64,000 nt of DNA, taken from the NCBI GenBank assembly GCA_036832975.1, contig DAITQM010000004.1:57687-121686 (forward strand), in the 5' to 3' direction. The position numbers and the translations under genes were made by a program. This document shows positions 8,471-17,358 of the stretch, piece by piece. The notes below the pieces were generated by a model, which was not told the DNA's origin, did not search any database, and was given only the letters and a program-made list of their open reading frames with translations. Each line of letters begins with the position of its first letter. Position 1 is the first letter of the stretch. The stretch is from DAITQM01 sp036832975. Lineage in GTDB: Bacteria > Pseudomonadota > Gammaproteobacteria > Xanthomonadales > Wenzhouxiangellaceae.

Positions 8471-9471
8471 ACACCCCGCTGCCCACCCGCTGCCGCGCCT
8501 TCCGCATCCGCAACGACGACGCCGGCTACCGCGCCGCGCTCGAAGACCTGGCGCCCGAGGATCTGACCCCAGGCGAAGTGACGATCCGCGTCCAGTATTC
8601 GAGCGTCAATTACAAAGACGCCCTGGCGGCCAGCGGCCGGGGCAAGATTCTGCGGCGCTTTCCGCTGAACGGCGGGATCGACGCCGGCGGCCTGGTGATC
8701 GCCAGCGAACACCCCGACTTTTCCCCTGGCGACGAAGTGCTGGTCACCGGCTCGGGGCTCAGCGAGACCCGGGACGGCGGTTACAGCGAGTACCTCAAAG
8801 CGGCCGCCGAAGACACGATCCCGCTGCCGCCGGGCCTGACCCTGCGCCAGGCGATGGGCCTCGGCACCGCCGGCTTTACCGCGGCGCTGGCGCTCTTCCG
8901 GATGGAACAATTGGGTCTCGAACCGGAAGCCGGGCCGGTGGTCGTTACCGGCGCCAGCGGCGGTGTCGGTTCGCTGGCGGTCAATCTGCTGCACCACGCC
9001 GGCTACGAGGTCCACGCCATTACCGGCAAGATCGAGCGTTTCGACTGGCTCGCCGATCTCGGCGCCGCCCAGTGCATCGACCGCCACGGCCTGTGGCTCG
9101 GCGATGGGCCGCTGGAAAGCGCCCGCTGGGCGGCGGCCATCGACAATGCCGGCGGCGAGATGCTCGCCGGCCTGACCCGGGTCATCAAGCCGTGGGGCAT
9201 GATCGCCAGTTGCGGTCTGACCGCCGGCGACACGCTGCGCACGACGGTGATGCCGTTCATCATCCGCGGCATCAGCCTCATCGGCATCAATTCCGCCGGC
9301 TGCCCGCGGCCGATCCGACTCGAAATCTGGCAACGCCTGGCCGGGCGCTGGAAACCCCCGGCCCTCGATCGCATCGTCGAGCGTGAAATCAGGCTCGACG
9401 AGCTGCCGGCGCAATTCGAAGCCCATCTGGCCGGTCAGATTACCGGCCGCACCGTCGTCCGCATCGACTGA
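8467..9471 (+). CDS. acuI: acrylyl-CoA reductase-type oxidoreductase (AcuI/YhdH family)
   Basis: NADPH-dependent medium-chain reductase; characterised AcuI/YhdH reduce acryloyl-CoA to propionyl-CoA. At 334 aa it has the N-terminal GroES-like domain (SSVNYKDALA; FPLNGGIDAGG) and a Rossmann domain with the nucleotide motif VTGASGGVGSLAV. No zinc-ligand cysteines are evident, as expected for this quinone-oxidoreductase-like branch. It begins inside the lpdA stop (ATGA), so it is translationally coupled to the suc operon. That coupling may link removal of toxic acryloyl-CoA to succinyl/propionyl-CoA metabolism, which is inference. An upstream in-frame start inside lpdA is disfavoured. Confidence 0.88.
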   Translation: MNTPLPTRCRAFRIRNDDAGYRAALEDLAPEDLTPGEVTIRVQYSSVNYKDALAASGRGKILRRFPLNGGIDAGGLVIASEHPDFSPGDEVLVTGSGLSETRDGGYSEYLKAAAEDTIPLPPGLTLRQAMGLGTAGFTAALALFRMEQLGLEPEAGPVVVTGASGGVGSLAVNLLHHAGYEVHAITGKIERFDWLADLGAAQCIDRHGLWLGDGPLESARWAAAIDNAGGEMLAGLTRVIKPWGMIASCGLTAGDTLRTTVMPFIIRGISLIGINSAGCPRPIRLEIWQRLAGRWKPPALDRIVEREIRLDELPAQFEAHLAGQITGRTVVRID

Positions 9472-9743
9472 ACGGAGCGGCGGCGCCGTACGCTCGAGTG
9501 GCCCGCCGGGAGCGTGAAAAATGCCTGACGATTCGCATCGGGGGTGGAAAAAGTGCCGGCCGGGGTGGTATATTGTTGCCGCCTACCGCAGCAGGCAGGC
9601 ATCATGGATCCGGCCCTGCGAGGTGTACCGCAAGGCCCGTAGCCCGGCCGCTGGGATGGGGCCGCGACTTCGAGCATGGACGTGCGACCGCGCCCGCCGC
9701 CGCATTTCGAAGGTGGGGGCGCCCTAGCCGTGAGGACACGCGA

Positions 9744-10112
9744 ATGGCTGACATTTTGATCGTAGACGATTCCGAGGCCCAGCTCTACGCCCTGGCCAAA
9801 ATCGTCGAAAGCGAGGGGTACAACGTCGCGACCGCGCTGAACGGCGAGGATGGTGTCGCGGCGGCCAAGGCCTCGCCACCCGACCTGATTCTGATGGATA
9901 TCGTCATGCCCGGCATGAGCGGTTTCCAGGCGACCCGCGCTCTGTCGAAGGAAGACCGCACCCGCGATATTCCGGTGATTTTCGTCACCACCAAAAACCA
10001 GGAAACCGACCGCATCTGGGGAATGCGGCAGGGTGCCGCCGGCTATGTCACAAAGCCGGTCGATCGCAAAGAATTGATGAGCGCGATCCACCAGGCCCTC
10101 GGCGAGGCCTGA
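9744..10112 (+). CDS. pilH: single-domain response regulator, PilH-like
   Basis: Stand-alone CheY-type receiver of 122 aa. It has the acidic pocket (VDDSE), the phosphoacceptor Asp in LILMDIVMPGMSG (about residue 55), the conserved Thr in FVTTK and Lys in GYVTKPVDR. Length and sequence style match PilH of the Pil-Chp twitching system. Other pil/chp genes are absent here, so the pathway is inferred from similarity only. The ATG at 9744 has GAGGA upstream. The preceding 272-bp gap (9472-9743) contains a possible -10 TATATT near 9569 and no recognised RNA motif. A peroxiredoxin gene follows 4 bp downstream. Confidence 0.8.
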   Translation: MADILIVDDSEAQLYALAKIVESEGYNVATALNGEDGVAAAKASPPDLILMDIVMPGMSGFQATRALSKEDRTRDIPVIFVTTKNQETDRIWGMRQGAAGYVTKPVDRKELMSAIHQALGEA

Positions 10113-10116
10113 GCGC

Positions 10117-10608
10117 GTGCCGATCGCCGCCGGCGAACGCCTGCCGGGCGTTCGCCTGACTCTCGTCCGCCCCGAAGGTCCGCAAACGGTCGACAGCGCC
10201 GAACTGTTCAGCCGCGGCCGATTCGTGTTGTTCGCGGTGCCGGGGGCTTTCACCCCGACCTGCTCGGCGCGTCATCTGCCCGGCTTCATCGACCACGCCG
10301 CACGTTTTGCCGAACTCGGCATCGAACTGGCCTGCGTCGCGGTCAACGACCCGTTCGTGATGGCCGCCTGGGCCCAACAATCGGGCTGCGGCGAGCAGAT
10401 TCGGATGCTGGCTGACGGCAATGGTGAACTGGCCGCCGCGCTCGGCCTGGAACTCGACGCCAGCGCCCACGGTATGGGCCGCCGGAGCCAACGCTACGCG
10501 ATGCTGATCGAAGACGGCGTGGTCCGTCAATTGTGGATCGATCCACCCGGCACGTTCGAGGCGAGTAGCGCCGAAGCGGTGATCCGCGCCCTCGAAACCG
10601 CCGCCTGA
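10117..10608 (+). CDS. peroxiredoxin, Prx5/redoxin family
   Basis: Thiol peroxidase that reduces H2O2 and alkyl hydroperoxides. The family motif PGAFTPTCS places the peroxidatic Cys at about residue 47; further Cys residues (LACVAV, SGCGEQ) could resolve it. It is 163 aa, standard for the Prx5 type, without a fused glutaredoxin. The start is GTG, 4 bp after the PilH-like gene; the arrangement suggests co-transcription but no functional link is known. Confidence 0.88.
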   Translation: MPIAAGERLPGVRLTLVRPEGPQTVDSAELFSRGRFVLFAVPGAFTPTCSARHLPGFIDHAARFAELGIELACVAVNDPFVMAAWAQQSGCGEQIRMLADGNGELAAALGLELDASAHGMGRRSQRYAMLIEDGVVRQLWIDPPGTFEASSAEAVIRALETAA

Positions 10609-10617
10609 CCTCGCGTC

Positions 10618-10857
10618 ATGGGCTGGCACGACTTGAGCGGCACGCTCGGCGCCGCGCTGATGCTTTTGGCCTACGGCCTGCTACAGACCGGCCGCCTCAA
10701 AGCCGAGCAATTGCCCTACCCGCTGTTGAACGCCGGCGGCGCGTTGCTGGTGCTGCATTCTCTGCTCCAGGCGTTCAACTTGGCCGCCTTCCTGCTCGAA
10801 CTGGCCTGGCTGCTCCTCAGCCTGTACAGTCTCGGCCGCTTCATCCGCCGGCGGTGA
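10618..10857 (+). CDS. small membrane protein, CBU_0592-like
   Basis: A 79-aa hydrophobic protein with two to three predicted membrane helices (GALMLLAYGLLQ; LVLHSLLQAF; LLELAWLLLSLY) and a basic C-terminus FIRRR. It resembles the CBU_0592 family, small integral membrane proteins of unknown role. It follows the peroxiredoxin by 9 bp in the same direction and is probably the last gene of that short run. No function can be assigned. Confidence 0.7.
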   Translation: MGWHDLSGTLGAALMLLAYGLLQTGRLKAEQLPYPLLNAGGALLVLHSLLQAFNLAAFLLELAWLLLSLYSLGRFIRRR

Positions 10858-10871
10858 ACGACCTCAGGGGC

Positions 10872-11093
10872 TCATCCCCCATGCCTGGGCAACAGGCCGT
10901 GGGCCTCGATCCAGCCGAGTTTCAAGGCCAGGACGAACAGCCCGAACAAGAGCAGCGATAAGCCGACCCGCCAGCTAAGGCGATCGACGACCCGTTCGCC
11001 GGCCCCTTTATCGCGGACCAGGAAATAGAAACTCGACCCCAGCGTGTAGCCAATGGCAGCCAGGAACAAGACAATAATGATTTTGCCGATCAT
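10872..11093 (-). CDS. DUF2909 twin-helix membrane protein
   Basis: A 73-aa protein with two membrane helices (IIIVLFLAAIGYTLGSSFYF and VGLSLLLFGLFVLALKLGW) joined by a charged loop (DKGAGERVVDRL). This is the DUF2909 family, usually found inside cytochrome c oxidase operons between coxC and SURF1; its role is unknown. The ATG at 11093 is chosen because the longer in-frame extension has no family character. Here it is divergent from SURF1 with only 24 bp between the two start codons, unlike the usual co-directional order. It is convergent with the small membrane protein gene (14-bp gap). Confidence 0.82.
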   Translation of the reverse strand: MIGKIIIVLFLAAIGYTLGSSFYFLVRDKGAGERVVDRLSWRVGLSLLLFGLFVLALKLGWIEAHGLLPRHGG

Positions 11094-11117
11094 CGATAAG
11101 GCAGCGACGGAAAGAAG

Positions 11118-11876
11118 GTGACAGTTTACCGTGACCGGCCGCCCGGGCCGCACCGTTCGAGATGGCGCTCCGCCGTGCCGTGGGCCGCCGCCGTTTTGCT
11201 GATCGCGTTTTTTGTCCGGCTCGGCCTCTGGCAACTCGATCGGGCGGCCGAGAAACGAGCGATCATCGCGACCGCCGCCGCGGCCCCCGAACTGCGCTGG
11301 CCGATCGGCAGCGGCCAACCGCCGCGTTTCGCCCACTTGCGGATCACCGGCCGCTTCGACCCCGAACGGCACCTTTTACTCGACAACCAAGTTCTCGGCG
11401 GCCGCCATGGGGTCCATGTGTTGACCCCATTGATCACGCCCGGCGGCCGGCTCATTCTGGTCAACCGCGGCTGGCTGCCGCTCCACGCCGACCGCCGCCT
11501 CCCGGCGATATCGACACCGGCCGGTGAAATAACCATCACGGGGCGTGTGAATCACTGGCCCACGGTCGGTATCCAGCTCGGCCCGGCCGACCGCTTGCGT
11601 CCCGATCGCTGGCCGCAACGAGTGACCTACCTCGAGCCCGGCGCCGTCACCGCTGCTTACAGTGCCGCCCTTCCGGACTGGCTGCTGCAACTCGAAGCCG
11701 CCGCCCCCGGCGGCTTTGCCGGGCGCGATGCCTGGCCGGTCGTCAACTTCGGTCCCCAGCGCCACCTGGCCTATGCGCTGACCTGGTTCACGCTGGCGAT
11801 GACTGTACTTGCCGTCAGTGCCGGCCTCGGCTGGCGCCAGTGGCGATCGGCAATCAGCGGCACCCGCGAACAATGA
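11118..11876 (+). CDS. SURF1 family cytochrome oxidase biogenesis protein
   Basis: Inner-membrane assembly factor that helps insert heme A into cytochrome c oxidase subunit I. The 252-aa protein has the SURF1 layout: an N-terminal membrane helix followed by LGLWQLDRAAEKR, a periplasmic domain with LDNQVLGGRHGVHVLTPL and LVNRGWLP, and a second helix after the motif NFGPQRHLAYALTWF. The start is GTG with AAGAAGG immediately upstream, an unusually tight spacing. It overlaps the next gene by ATGA and heads an oxidase-assembly operon (SURF1, Sco-like, ctaA, cyoE). Confidence 0.92.
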   Translation: MTVYRDRPPGPHRSRWRSAVPWAAAVLLIAFFVRLGLWQLDRAAEKRAIIATAAAAPELRWPIGSGQPPRFAHLRITGRFDPERHLLLDNQVLGGRHGVHVLTPLITPGGRLILVNRGWLPLHADRRLPAISTPAGEITITGRVNHWPTVGIQLGPADRLRPDRWPQRVTYLEPGAVTAAYSAALPDWLLQLEAAAPGGFAGRDAWPVVNFGPQRHLAYALTWFTLAMTVLAVSAGLGWRQWRSAISGTREQ

Positions 11877-12451
11877 ACGCCGCTCGCCGCCCGCGTCTTG
11901 TGCTCCTAGCGCTTTTTTTGCTGTTTCTGCTGCCGGTGCTGCTGGCGGTCGCGATGCACAGCATCTGGTGGCACCATCACCCGGCGGGGACGCGCAATCA
12001 CGGTGTGCTGCTCGCCCCGCCGGTGCGCTTGCCGATGCTGGCCGGCACCGATCCGGCCGGACAGCCCTGGACGGCGGCCGACCTGAGCGGCCGCTGGACG
12101 CTGCTCGGCGCCGGCGATCGGGAGTGCGCCGCCCACTGCCCTGAATGGATCGATTTATTGACGCGCATCCGCCAAGCCCAGGGCCGGCGGCGGGCCGCGG
12201 TCGGGATCGTGATCCTGACACCCGTCTCCCTGCCGCCGCCCGCCACGGGAGCGGCGAGCCCCGGATTTTTACGAATCGTGACTTTGCCGCCGGACGGCAT
12301 GGCGGCACTCGAGCAAGCGCTGCCGGCGGTCCCGGCGATTTATCTGGTCGATCCCGAAGGCAATATAATATTGCGCTATGCGGCCAGCCCGGATCCTGCC
12401 GATCCCGGGCGGGACTTGACCCGTCTTCTGACCTGGTCGCGCCGCGAATAA
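11873..12451 (+). CDS. membrane-anchored Sco-like/thioredoxin-fold oxidase assembly protein
   Basis: A 192-aa protein with one N-terminal membrane anchor (LLALFLLFLLPVLLAVAMH) and a periplasmic domain of thioredoxin-like pattern. The segment ECAAHCPEW holds a CxxxC pair at the place where Sco proteins bind copper, and VPAIYLVDPEGNIILRY resembles the end of a thioredoxin/Sco fold. The third Sco ligand, a His after a Tyr, was not found. The family is known between SURF1 and ctaA in proteobacterial cox operons. It overlaps SURF1 by ATGA. Copper delivery is inference. Confidence 0.75.
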   Translation: MNAARRPRLVLLALFLLFLLPVLLAVAMHSIWWHHHPAGTRNHGVLLAPPVRLPMLAGTDPAGQPWTAADLSGRWTLLGAGDRECAAHCPEWIDLLTRIRQAQGRRRAAVGIVILTPVSLPPPATGAASPGFLRIVTLPPDGMAALEQALPAVPAIYLVDPEGNIILRYAASPDPADPGRDLTRLLTWSRRE

Positions 12452-12493
12452 ACCCCGGCGCGCGCCGTTTCGCACCCGACCGAACCCGAACAG

Positions 12494-13483
12494 ATGTTTT
12501 TCGACTCTTACCAGCGCCTGGCCGCCGCAACCGCGGCGCTGACCCTCCTACTGATCGTGCTCGGCGCCTGGGTGCGCTTGACCGATGCAGGCCTGGGTTG
12601 CCCTGACTGGCCGGGTTGCTACGGACAAATGACCTGGCCGGCCAGCGCCGAAGCCATCGCCAGCGCCGCTGAACAATGGCCCGAGGCGCAGGTCGATCCG
12701 GCCCGCGCCAGCCGCGAAATGATCCACCGCTACGTCGCTCCGCTGGTGGCGCTCGGCAGCCTGGCGCTCGCCGCTTGGGCCTGGCGGCGCCGCCGCCGCG
12801 ACCCGGCGTCGCCGGTCTGGCTGGCAACGGCGCTGCTGCCGTTGCTCGCCGCCCAGATCGTCCTTGGCATGCTGACCGTCACCTGGCTGGTCAAACCCGC
12901 GGTGGTCACGCTGCACCTGGCGGGCGGCCTCGCGACCTGGGGGCTTCTGCTGCTCATCGTCCTGGCCAACGGCCGGCGGACGCGCTGGCCGGTGACCGCT
13001 CGGACCCGGCATTGGTTGTGGTGGGCGTTATTAGCGGTCGGCGCGCAGATTCTGCTCGGCGGCTGGACCAGCACCAATTACGCCGCCCTCGCCTGCCCCG
13101 ATTTTCCGACCTGCCAGCAAAGCTTCTGGCCGCCCATGGATTTTCACCAGGCATTCGTGCTGTGGCGCGGCCTGGGTGTCGATTACCAGGGCGGCGTCCT
13201 CGACCCGGCGGCGCGCACCGCGATCCACGTCAGCCACCGCCTCGGGGCACTCATCGTTCTACTCGTCTCGGCGGCGGCCGCTTGGCGGCTGATCCGGAAG
13301 GAGCGGCTGCGCGCCGCGGGAGCCGTGTTGCTGGCGCTGGTCGGCGGCCAGATCGTGCTCGGCATCCTCAACGTCGCCTGGGTGTTGCCGCTGGCGACGG
13401 CCGTTGCCCATACCGCCGGTGCCGCCTTGTTGCTCGGCTGGCTGACGTTGTGTCTGTACCGTACCCGGCCGGCGGCGCCGTGA
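12494..13483 (+). CDS. ctaA: heme A synthase, COX15/CtaA type
   Basis: Converts heme O to heme A by oxidising the C8 methyl group. It is 329 aa with about eight membrane helices in two homologous halves. Characteristic segments are WVRLTDAGLGCPDWPGCYGQ near residues 30-49, a conserved His at EMIHRYVA, and GGWTSTNYAALACPDFPTC in the second half with a further His at HVSHRLGA. It overlaps cyoE, which supplies its heme O substrate. Confidence 0.94.
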   Translation: MFFDSYQRLAAATAALTLLLIVLGAWVRLTDAGLGCPDWPGCYGQMTWPASAEAIASAAEQWPEAQVDPARASREMIHRYVAPLVALGSLALAAWAWRRRRRDPASPVWLATALLPLLAAQIVLGMLTVTWLVKPAVVTLHLAGGLATWGLLLLIVLANGRRTRWPVTARTRHWLWWALLAVGAQILLGGWTSTNYAALACPDFPTCQQSFWPPMDFHQAFVLWRGLGVDYQGGVLDPAARTAIHVSHRLGALIVLLVSAAAAWRLIRKERLRAAGAVLLALVGGQIVLGILNVAWVLPLATAVAHTAGAALLLGWLTLCLYRTRPAAP

Positions 13484-14409
13484 GCCGCCGTGGCCTCGCG
13501 GCCCGCTACTTCGCGCTGTGCAAGCCGCGCGTCGTGGCGCTGATCGTCTTTACCGCCTTCGCCGGCATGCTGCTCGCCGTCAGCGGACCGCCACCGTGGC
13601 GGCGCGTCGCGGCGGCCGTCATTGGGATCGCGCTGGCCGCCGCCGCGGCGAGCGCTTTGAATCATCTGATCGACTTTAATATCGACCGGCGCATGGCGCG
13701 CACCCGCGGCCGGCCGCTGCCGCGCGGCGAGGTGAGCCCGCCGGCGGTGGCGTTGTTCGCTGCCGCCCTGGCCCTGCTCTCGATGGCGTTGCTTTATTTC
13801 CGAGTCAACCCGCTGACCGCGGCGCTGACCTTCGCCAGCTTGATCGGTTATGCCTTCGTTTACACCATTTATCTCAAGCATGCCACGCCGCAGAATATCG
13901 TCATCGGCGGCCTGGCCGGCGCCGCGCCGCCGCTGCTCGGCTGGAGCGCGATGAGCGGTACGATCGAACCCCACGCCCTGCTGCTCGTCTTGATCGTTTT
14001 CGTCTGGACGCCGCCGCATTTCTGGGCGCTCGCCATCCACCGCCGCGGCGATTACGCCGCCGCCGGCGTGCCGATGCTGCCGGTCACCCACGGCGTACCG
14101 TTCACCCGCTGGCAGATCCTGTTTTATACCGTACTCCTCGTTATCGCCTCGCTGCTGCCGTGGCTGACCGGAATGAGCGGCCTGTTCTATCTCGGCGGCA
14201 CCGCCGTACTCGACGCGGGGTTTCTGATCCACGCCATCCTGCTGTTCAAAAGCCGGGACGACGGCCGGGCGCTGCGGGTATTCGGTTTTTCCGTAATTTA
14301 TCTTTTTATGCTATTTAGTTTCATGCTACTCGACCATTACCTGCCGGCCGCCTGGAATCAGCCTTTGACGCTGCCTTACGGCGCCCGCTTAACCGGAGTG
14401 CTTTCATGA
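13480..14409 (+). CDS. cyoE: protoheme IX farnesyltransferase (heme O synthase)
   Basis: UbiA-superfamily prenyltransferase that adds farnesyl to heme B. It is 309 aa with about nine membrane helices. The first Asp-rich/prenyl-binding region reads NHLIDFNIDRRMARTRGRP and the second region includes VWTPPHFWALAIHRRGDY. The GTG at 13480 overlaps the ctaA stop (GTGA) and gives the normal N-terminus (ARYFALCKPRVVALIVFTA); longer in-frame extensions run through ctaA. It is last in the heme A module and overlaps gcvP by ATGA, an unusual partner that may place glycine cleavage under the same transcript. Confidence 0.94.
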   Translation: MSRRGLAARYFALCKPRVVALIVFTAFAGMLLAVSGPPPWRRVAAAVIGIALAAAAASALNHLIDFNIDRRMARTRGRPLPRGEVSPPAVALFAAALALLSMALLYFRVNPLTAALTFASLIGYAFVYTIYLKHATPQNIVIGGLAGAAPPLLGWSAMSGTIEPHALLLVLIVFVWTPPHFWALAIHRRGDYAAAGVPMLPVTHGVPFTRWQILFYTVLLVIASLLPWLTGMSGLFYLGGTAVLDAGFLIHAILLFKSRDDGRALRVFGFSVIYLFMLFSFMLLDHYLPAAWNQPLTLPYGARLTGVLS

Positions 14410-17354
14410 CCCGCCGCGAGGCAATTGCCACCCCGCCGCTGCCGGCGACCCCCCTGACGGCGCACGAGGCGCACGACGATTTCATCGCCCGCCATATCGG
14501 CCCCAGCCCAGCCGAAATCGCCTCGATGCTGGATTGCCTCGGCCGCGGCTCGCTCGCCGAATTGATCGATGCGGCGATGCCGGCGGCGATCCGCGAAGCG
14601 GCGCCGCTCGATCTGCCGCGCGCCCGCAACGAAGACGAAACGCTGGCCCGCCTGGCGCAACTTGCCGAGCGCAACCAAGTGCTGCACAGCATGATCGGCC
14701 TTGGTTATCACGATACGCTAACGCCGGCGGTGCTGCGCCGCAACCTGCTCGCCAATCCCGGCTGGTACACGGCCTACACGCCTTACCAGGCCGAAATCTC
14801 GCAAGGCCGGCTCGAAGCGCTGCTCAATTACCAGCAAATGGTGATCGACTTGACCGCCCTGCCGCTGGCCAACGCTTCACTGCTCGATGAACCGACCGCC
14901 GCCGCCGAGGCAATGGCGATGCTGCACCGCCTCGACAAACACCGGCGCCGGCGTTTTATCGTCGATCGCGGCGTCCTGCCCCAGACGCTGGCCGTCCTCA
15001 CCACCCGCGCCGAATACCTCGGTATCGAAATCGACCACCGGCCGCTGGCCGACGCCATCCGCGATCCGGTACCGGCCTTCGGCGTGTTGCTCTCCTACCC
15101 CGCAGTCGACGGGGCCCTGGGCGATCCCGCCGCCGCGCTCGCCCTGGCGCGCGAACATGATCTCAAGGTGGCGGTGGCGACCGACCTTCTGGCCCTCGCT
15201 TTATTGACCCCGCCCGGCGAACTCGGCGCCGACATCGCTTTCGGCAGCGCTCAACGCTTCGGTGTGCCGCTGTGGTGCGGCGGGCCGCACGCCGCATTTT
15301 TCGCCACCCGCGACGAACACAAGCGCCAGGTGCCCGGTCGCATGATCGGCGTCTCGCGCGATCGTCACGGCCGGCTGGCGCTGCGCATGGCGCTGCAGAC
15401 GCGCGAACAGCACATCCGTCGCGACAAGGCGATGAGCAATATCTGTACGGCCCAGGCCCTGCTCGCCATCGCCGCCGGTTTTTATGCGATCCACCACGGC
15501 CCGGAGGGCCTTTCCCGCCAAGCCAGGCGCCTCCATCGCCTGGCCCAATTGCTGGCCGCCGGGCTCACGTCTGCCGGCCATCACCTGCGCCACCAGGCCT
15601 TCTTCGACACACTGTTCGTCGAAGTGGCGGGAACGGCCCGCGCCTCATTGCTCGCCGCCGCCGAAGCGCGCGGCATCAATCTGCGCCGCGACGATGCACG
15701 CGGCATCGGCATCGCGGTGAACGAAGCGACGCGGCGCGAGCACATCGCCGCCCTGCTCGAAGCGTTCGCCTGCCCGACCCCGCTCGACGATCTGGACCGG
15801 GATCTCCCGGCGGATGCGACACCGATCCCCGCTCCGCTCCGCCGCCGCAGCGCTTTTCTGACCCACCCGGTCTTCCACCGCTATCGCAGCGAAACCGAAT
15901 TGATGCGTTATCTGAAACGCCTGGAAAATCGGGATCTGTCGCTGACCCGGGCGATGATCCCGCTCGGCTCGTGCACGATGAAACTGAACGCCGCCGCCGA
16001 AATGGAAGCCATCACCTGGCCCGGTTTCGCCGCGATCCACCCCTATACCCCGGCGGCACAGCAGGCCGGCTACGCCGAACTGGTCACCGAACTGGAGCAG
16101 ATGCTGGCCGCCTGTACCGGCTACGACGCCGTTTCGCTGCAGCCGAACGCCGGCTCGCAAGGCGAATACGCCGGGCTTTTGGCGATCCGCAAGTACCACG
16201 AAAGCCGCGGCGAGGGCCAGCGCGACCTCTGCCTGATCCCGCAATCGGCGCATGGCACGAACCCGGCGAGCGCGCACCTGGCCGGGCTCGAAATCGTCGT
16301 CGTCGGCTGCGATCGGCACGGCAATATCGATCTCGAAGAACTCCGCGCCCTGGCCGTCGAACACCGCGCGCGGCTCGCGGCGTTGATGATCACCTACCCC
16401 TCGACGCACGGCGTGTTCGAGCACCATATTCGCGACGTCTGCGCCACCATCCACGACCACGGCGGCCAGGTCTATCTCGACGGCGCCAACCTCAACGCCC
16501 TGGTCGGCTGGGCCGCACCCGGCCGCTTCGGCGCCGATGTCTCGCATCTGAACCTGCACAAAACGTTCTGCATTCCGCACGGCGGCGGCGGGCCGGGCGT
16601 CGGCCCGGTGTGCGTTCGCGCCCACCTCGCGCCGTTTCTGCCCGGCGCCCCGCTGGCCGCCGAAAGGTCGGCTACCGGGCCGGTCGCCGGCGCGCCGTGG
16701 GGCAGCGCCGGGATACTGCCGATTTCATGGGCTTATATCGCCATGATGGGCCGCGACGGCCTGGCACGCGCCACCGCCGTGGCCATTCTGAACGCCAACT
16801 ACATCGCCCGCCGTCTGGCGCCGCATTATCCGGTGCTGTACAGCGGCAAGGACGGGTGGGTCGCCCACGAGTGCATCATCGACGCCCGCGGCTTCAAGCA
16901 GAGCGCCGGGATCAGCGAAGAAGACATCGCCAAGCGCCTGATGGATTACGGTTTTCACGCCCCGACGATGTCCTGGCCGGTGCCCGGCACGTTGATGATC
17001 GAACCGACCGAAAGCGAACCGCGGGCCGAACTCGACCGCTTCTGCGACGCGCTGATCGCCATCCGCGACGAGATCCGGCGCATCGAATCGGGCGCGTGGC
17101 CGCGCGACGACAACCCGCTGGTCATGGCGCCGCACACCGCCGGCGAATGCGCCAGCGACGATTGGCCGCATCCTTATGCGCGGCAGATCGCGGCGTTCCC
17201 CGCCGGCGGCGAGGCGGCCGCCGATAAATACTGGCCGGCGACAGCCCGTATCGACAACGTCTACGGCGATCGCCACCTGGTCTGCTCATGCCCGCCGCCG
17301 GAGGCTTGGATGGCAAAGACGGACGCAAGCCCCGAAAAGCAACCGGTAGAATGA
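14406..17354 (+). CDS. gcvP: glycine dehydrogenase (decarboxylating), full-length P-protein
   Basis: PLP enzyme of the glycine cleavage system: it decarboxylates glycine and transfers the aminomethyl group to lipoylated GcvH. At 982 aa it is the fused type carrying both the GcvPA-like and GcvPB-like halves. The PLP lysine lies in HLNLHKTFCIPHGGGGPG in the second half; PLGSCTMKLNAAAEM and QPNAGSQGEYAGL are also typical. The ATG overlaps the cyoE stop by 4 nt. gcvT and gcvH are absent nearby, and no glycine riboswitch is possible directly upstream because cyoE is there. A minor oddity is its placement in an oxidase-assembly operon. Confidence 0.96.
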   Translation: MTRREAIATPPLPATPLTAHEAHDDFIARHIGPSPAEIASMLDCLGRGSLAELIDAAMPAAIREAAPLDLPRARNEDETLARLAQLAERNQVLHSMIGLGYHDTLTPAVLRRNLLANPGWYTAYTPYQAEISQGRLEALLNYQQMVIDLTALPLANASLLDEPTAAAEAMAMLHRLDKHRRRRFIVDRGVLPQTLAVLTTRAEYLGIEIDHRPLADAIRDPVPAFGVLLSYPAVDGALGDPAAALALAREHDLKVAVATDLLALALLTPPGELGADIAFGSAQRFGVPLWCGGPHAAFFATRDEHKRQVPGRMIGVSRDRHGRLALRMALQTREQHIRRDKAMSNICTAQALLAIAAGFYAIHHGPEGLSRQARRLHRLAQLLAAGLTSAGHHLRHQAFFDTLFVEVAGTARASLLAAAEARGINLRRDDARGIGIAVNEATRREHIAALLEAFACPTPLDDLDRDLPADATPIPAPLRRRSAFLTHPVFHRYRSETELMRYLKRLENRDLSLTRAMIPLGSCTMKLNAAAEMEAITWPGFAAIHPYTPAAQQAGYAELVTELEQMLAACTGYDAVSLQPNAGSQGEYAGLLAIRKYHESRGEGQRDLCLIPQSAHGTNPASAHLAGLEIVVVGCDRHGNIDLEELRALAVEHRARLAALMITYPSTHGVFEHHIRDVCATIHDHGGQVYLDGANLNALVGWAAPGRFGADVSHLNLHKTFCIPHGGGGPGVGPVCVRAHLAPFLPGAPLAAERSATGPVAGAPWGSAGILPISWAYIAMMGRDGLARATAVAILNANYIARRLAPHYPVLYSGKDGWVAHECIIDARGFKQSAGISEEDIAKRLMDYGFHAPTMSWPVPGTLMIEPTESEPRAELDRFCDALIAIRDEIRRIESGAWPRDDNPLVMAPHTAGECASDDWPHPYARQIAAFPAGGEAAADKYWPATARIDNVYGDRHLVCSCPPPEAWMAKTDASPEKQPVE
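17347..17352 (+). promoter_or_regulatory. -10 hexamer placed for a leaderless leader peptide before purD
   Basis: TAGAAT overlaps the gcvP stop codon and ends exactly 6 nt before the ATG at 17359. No clear -35 is visible. The same -10/6-nt/ATG spacing occurs at three other genes in this window. Confidence 0.35.
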
Positions 17355-17358
17355 CGCT

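Noticed and set aside
9472..9743. Possible cyclic-di-GMP riboswitch or sigma-54 promoter upstream of the PilH-like gene
   Set aside because: The conserved GEMM core sequences were not found, and the best GG/GC pair is 9 rather than 10 bp apart.
15272..17227. 650-codon Arg/Pro-rich frame overlapping gcvP on the same strand
   Set aside because: Frame-shifted shadow of gcvP; biased composition, no family features.
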